Made by a program: the position numbers and the translations under genes. From contig JADYXV010000003.1 in the NCBI GenBank assembly GCA_020853995.1, forward strand, positions 1 through 23,657: a stretch of 23,657 nucleotides of DNA, written 5' to 3'. Of the stretch, positions 23,449 through 23,657 are shown in pieces (within the stretch, counting starts at the first letter, position 1; every line of letters begins with the position of its first letter). This DNA is from Novosphingobium sp. (lineage in GTDB: Bacteria > Pseudomonadota > Alphaproteobacteria > Sphingomonadales > Sphingomonadaceae). Below the pieces are notes generated by a model. The model saw only the letters and a program-made list of their open reading frames with translations, did no database searches and was not told where the DNA came from.

Positions 23449-23657
23449 ATGCGATGGCCGTCATGACGGCGCAATACCCGGCGGCCAGCCAAAGGCAGAC
23501 CAGTGGTATGCGGTCTTGGGCAAAGGCACCCAGCACGGCACCGGTCAGCAGCCCGCCCCATAAACCGGCCCAGGAAGTCCAGCCCGTATTCGGTTGACCG
23601 CTGAGCGCATTGGCAAGACCCTGACCCAACTTCACTAGCGCGCCAGTCATATACGTC
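23426..23657 (-). CDS. DUF1275 (YoaK-like) membrane protein, C-terminal part only
   Basis: A partial gene that enters from the right edge; only the last 76 or so codons are seen. TYMTGALVKLGQGLANAL is the conserved DUF1275 motif, followed by two hydrophobic segments (WAGLWGGLLTGAVLGAF and IPLVCLWLAAGYCAVMTAIAF). The reading frame is open to the edge, and the ATG at 23650 lies inside the conserved motif, so it is not the start. Full-length members have about six membrane helices and unknown function. Confidence 0.8.
   Translation of the reverse strand, partial: TYMTGALVKLGQGLANALSGQPNTGWTSWAGLWGGLLTGAVLGAFAQDRIPLVCLWLAAGYCAVMTAIAFRLPAES

Overview
The window looks like ordinary chromosome from an alphaproteobacterium, most likely the Sphingomonadales (Novosphingobium/Sphingomonas-like). 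Supporting this are the high-GC coding sequence, the gene order ybgF/cpoB-tilS-ftsH, a DUF1465 (RcdA-type) gene beside two YdcH/DUF465 genes and ptsP, a HemB without the zinc-binding cysteine cluster, and intergenic hairpin repeats of a kind common in this order. The taxonomic call is inference from protein families and gene order; no 16S gene is present. I see no tRNA or rRNA gene, CRISPR array, intact insertion sequence or prophage.

Layout from left to right. Positions 1-148 hold no convincing gene but contain a strong imperfect hairpin (21-101). Its mismatches become G-U pairs only on the minus strand, downstream of a membrane-protein gene (970-149, minus). A plus-strand pair follows: lipB (lipoate transfer) and a small lipoprotein gene. 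Next is a minus-strand pair, an Old Yellow Enzyme-type flavin reductase and a CitE/HpcH-type lyase, which diverges from a plus-strand EamA permease. A solitary XRE regulator with a perfect 7-1-7 palindrome at its promoter meets nadA tail to tail. On the minus strand, an MBL-fold hydrolase, a DUF4230 membrane protein and nadA form a likely transcription unit. glpD is divergent from it.

From about 9580 to 10560 base composition drops. This stretch carries a zinc-ribbon plus YbjQ-domain gene and a 392-bp spacer with a repeat-like palindrome, and looks like an accessory insertion. After it come DUF1465/RcdA-like and YdcH-like genes (minus), then a 52-codon YdcH-like gene (plus) with a perfect Shine-Dalgarno sequence and a terminator. 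A hairpin-repeat-rich spacer follows, then ptsP, the first enzyme of the nitrogen PTS.

The right third is an envelope and quality-control block on the plus strand: a RodZ-like HTH/TM/DUF4115 protein with a TTG start, CpoB/YbgF, TilS, FtsH and a strong terminator. It is followed by an M23 (LytM) peptidase, hemB, a gamma-carbonic-anhydrase-like protein and a DUF167 protein, with very short gaps or overlaps from the peptidase onward. A DUF1275 membrane-protein gene enters from the right edge on the minus strand.

Most genes are core metabolism or envelope functions. I found no convincing new multi-gene system. The parts most worth a second look are the left-edge structured element, the solitary XRE regulator with its operator, the low-GC YbjQ insertion, and the palindromes at nadA, at the RodZ-like gene and in the lipB leader.
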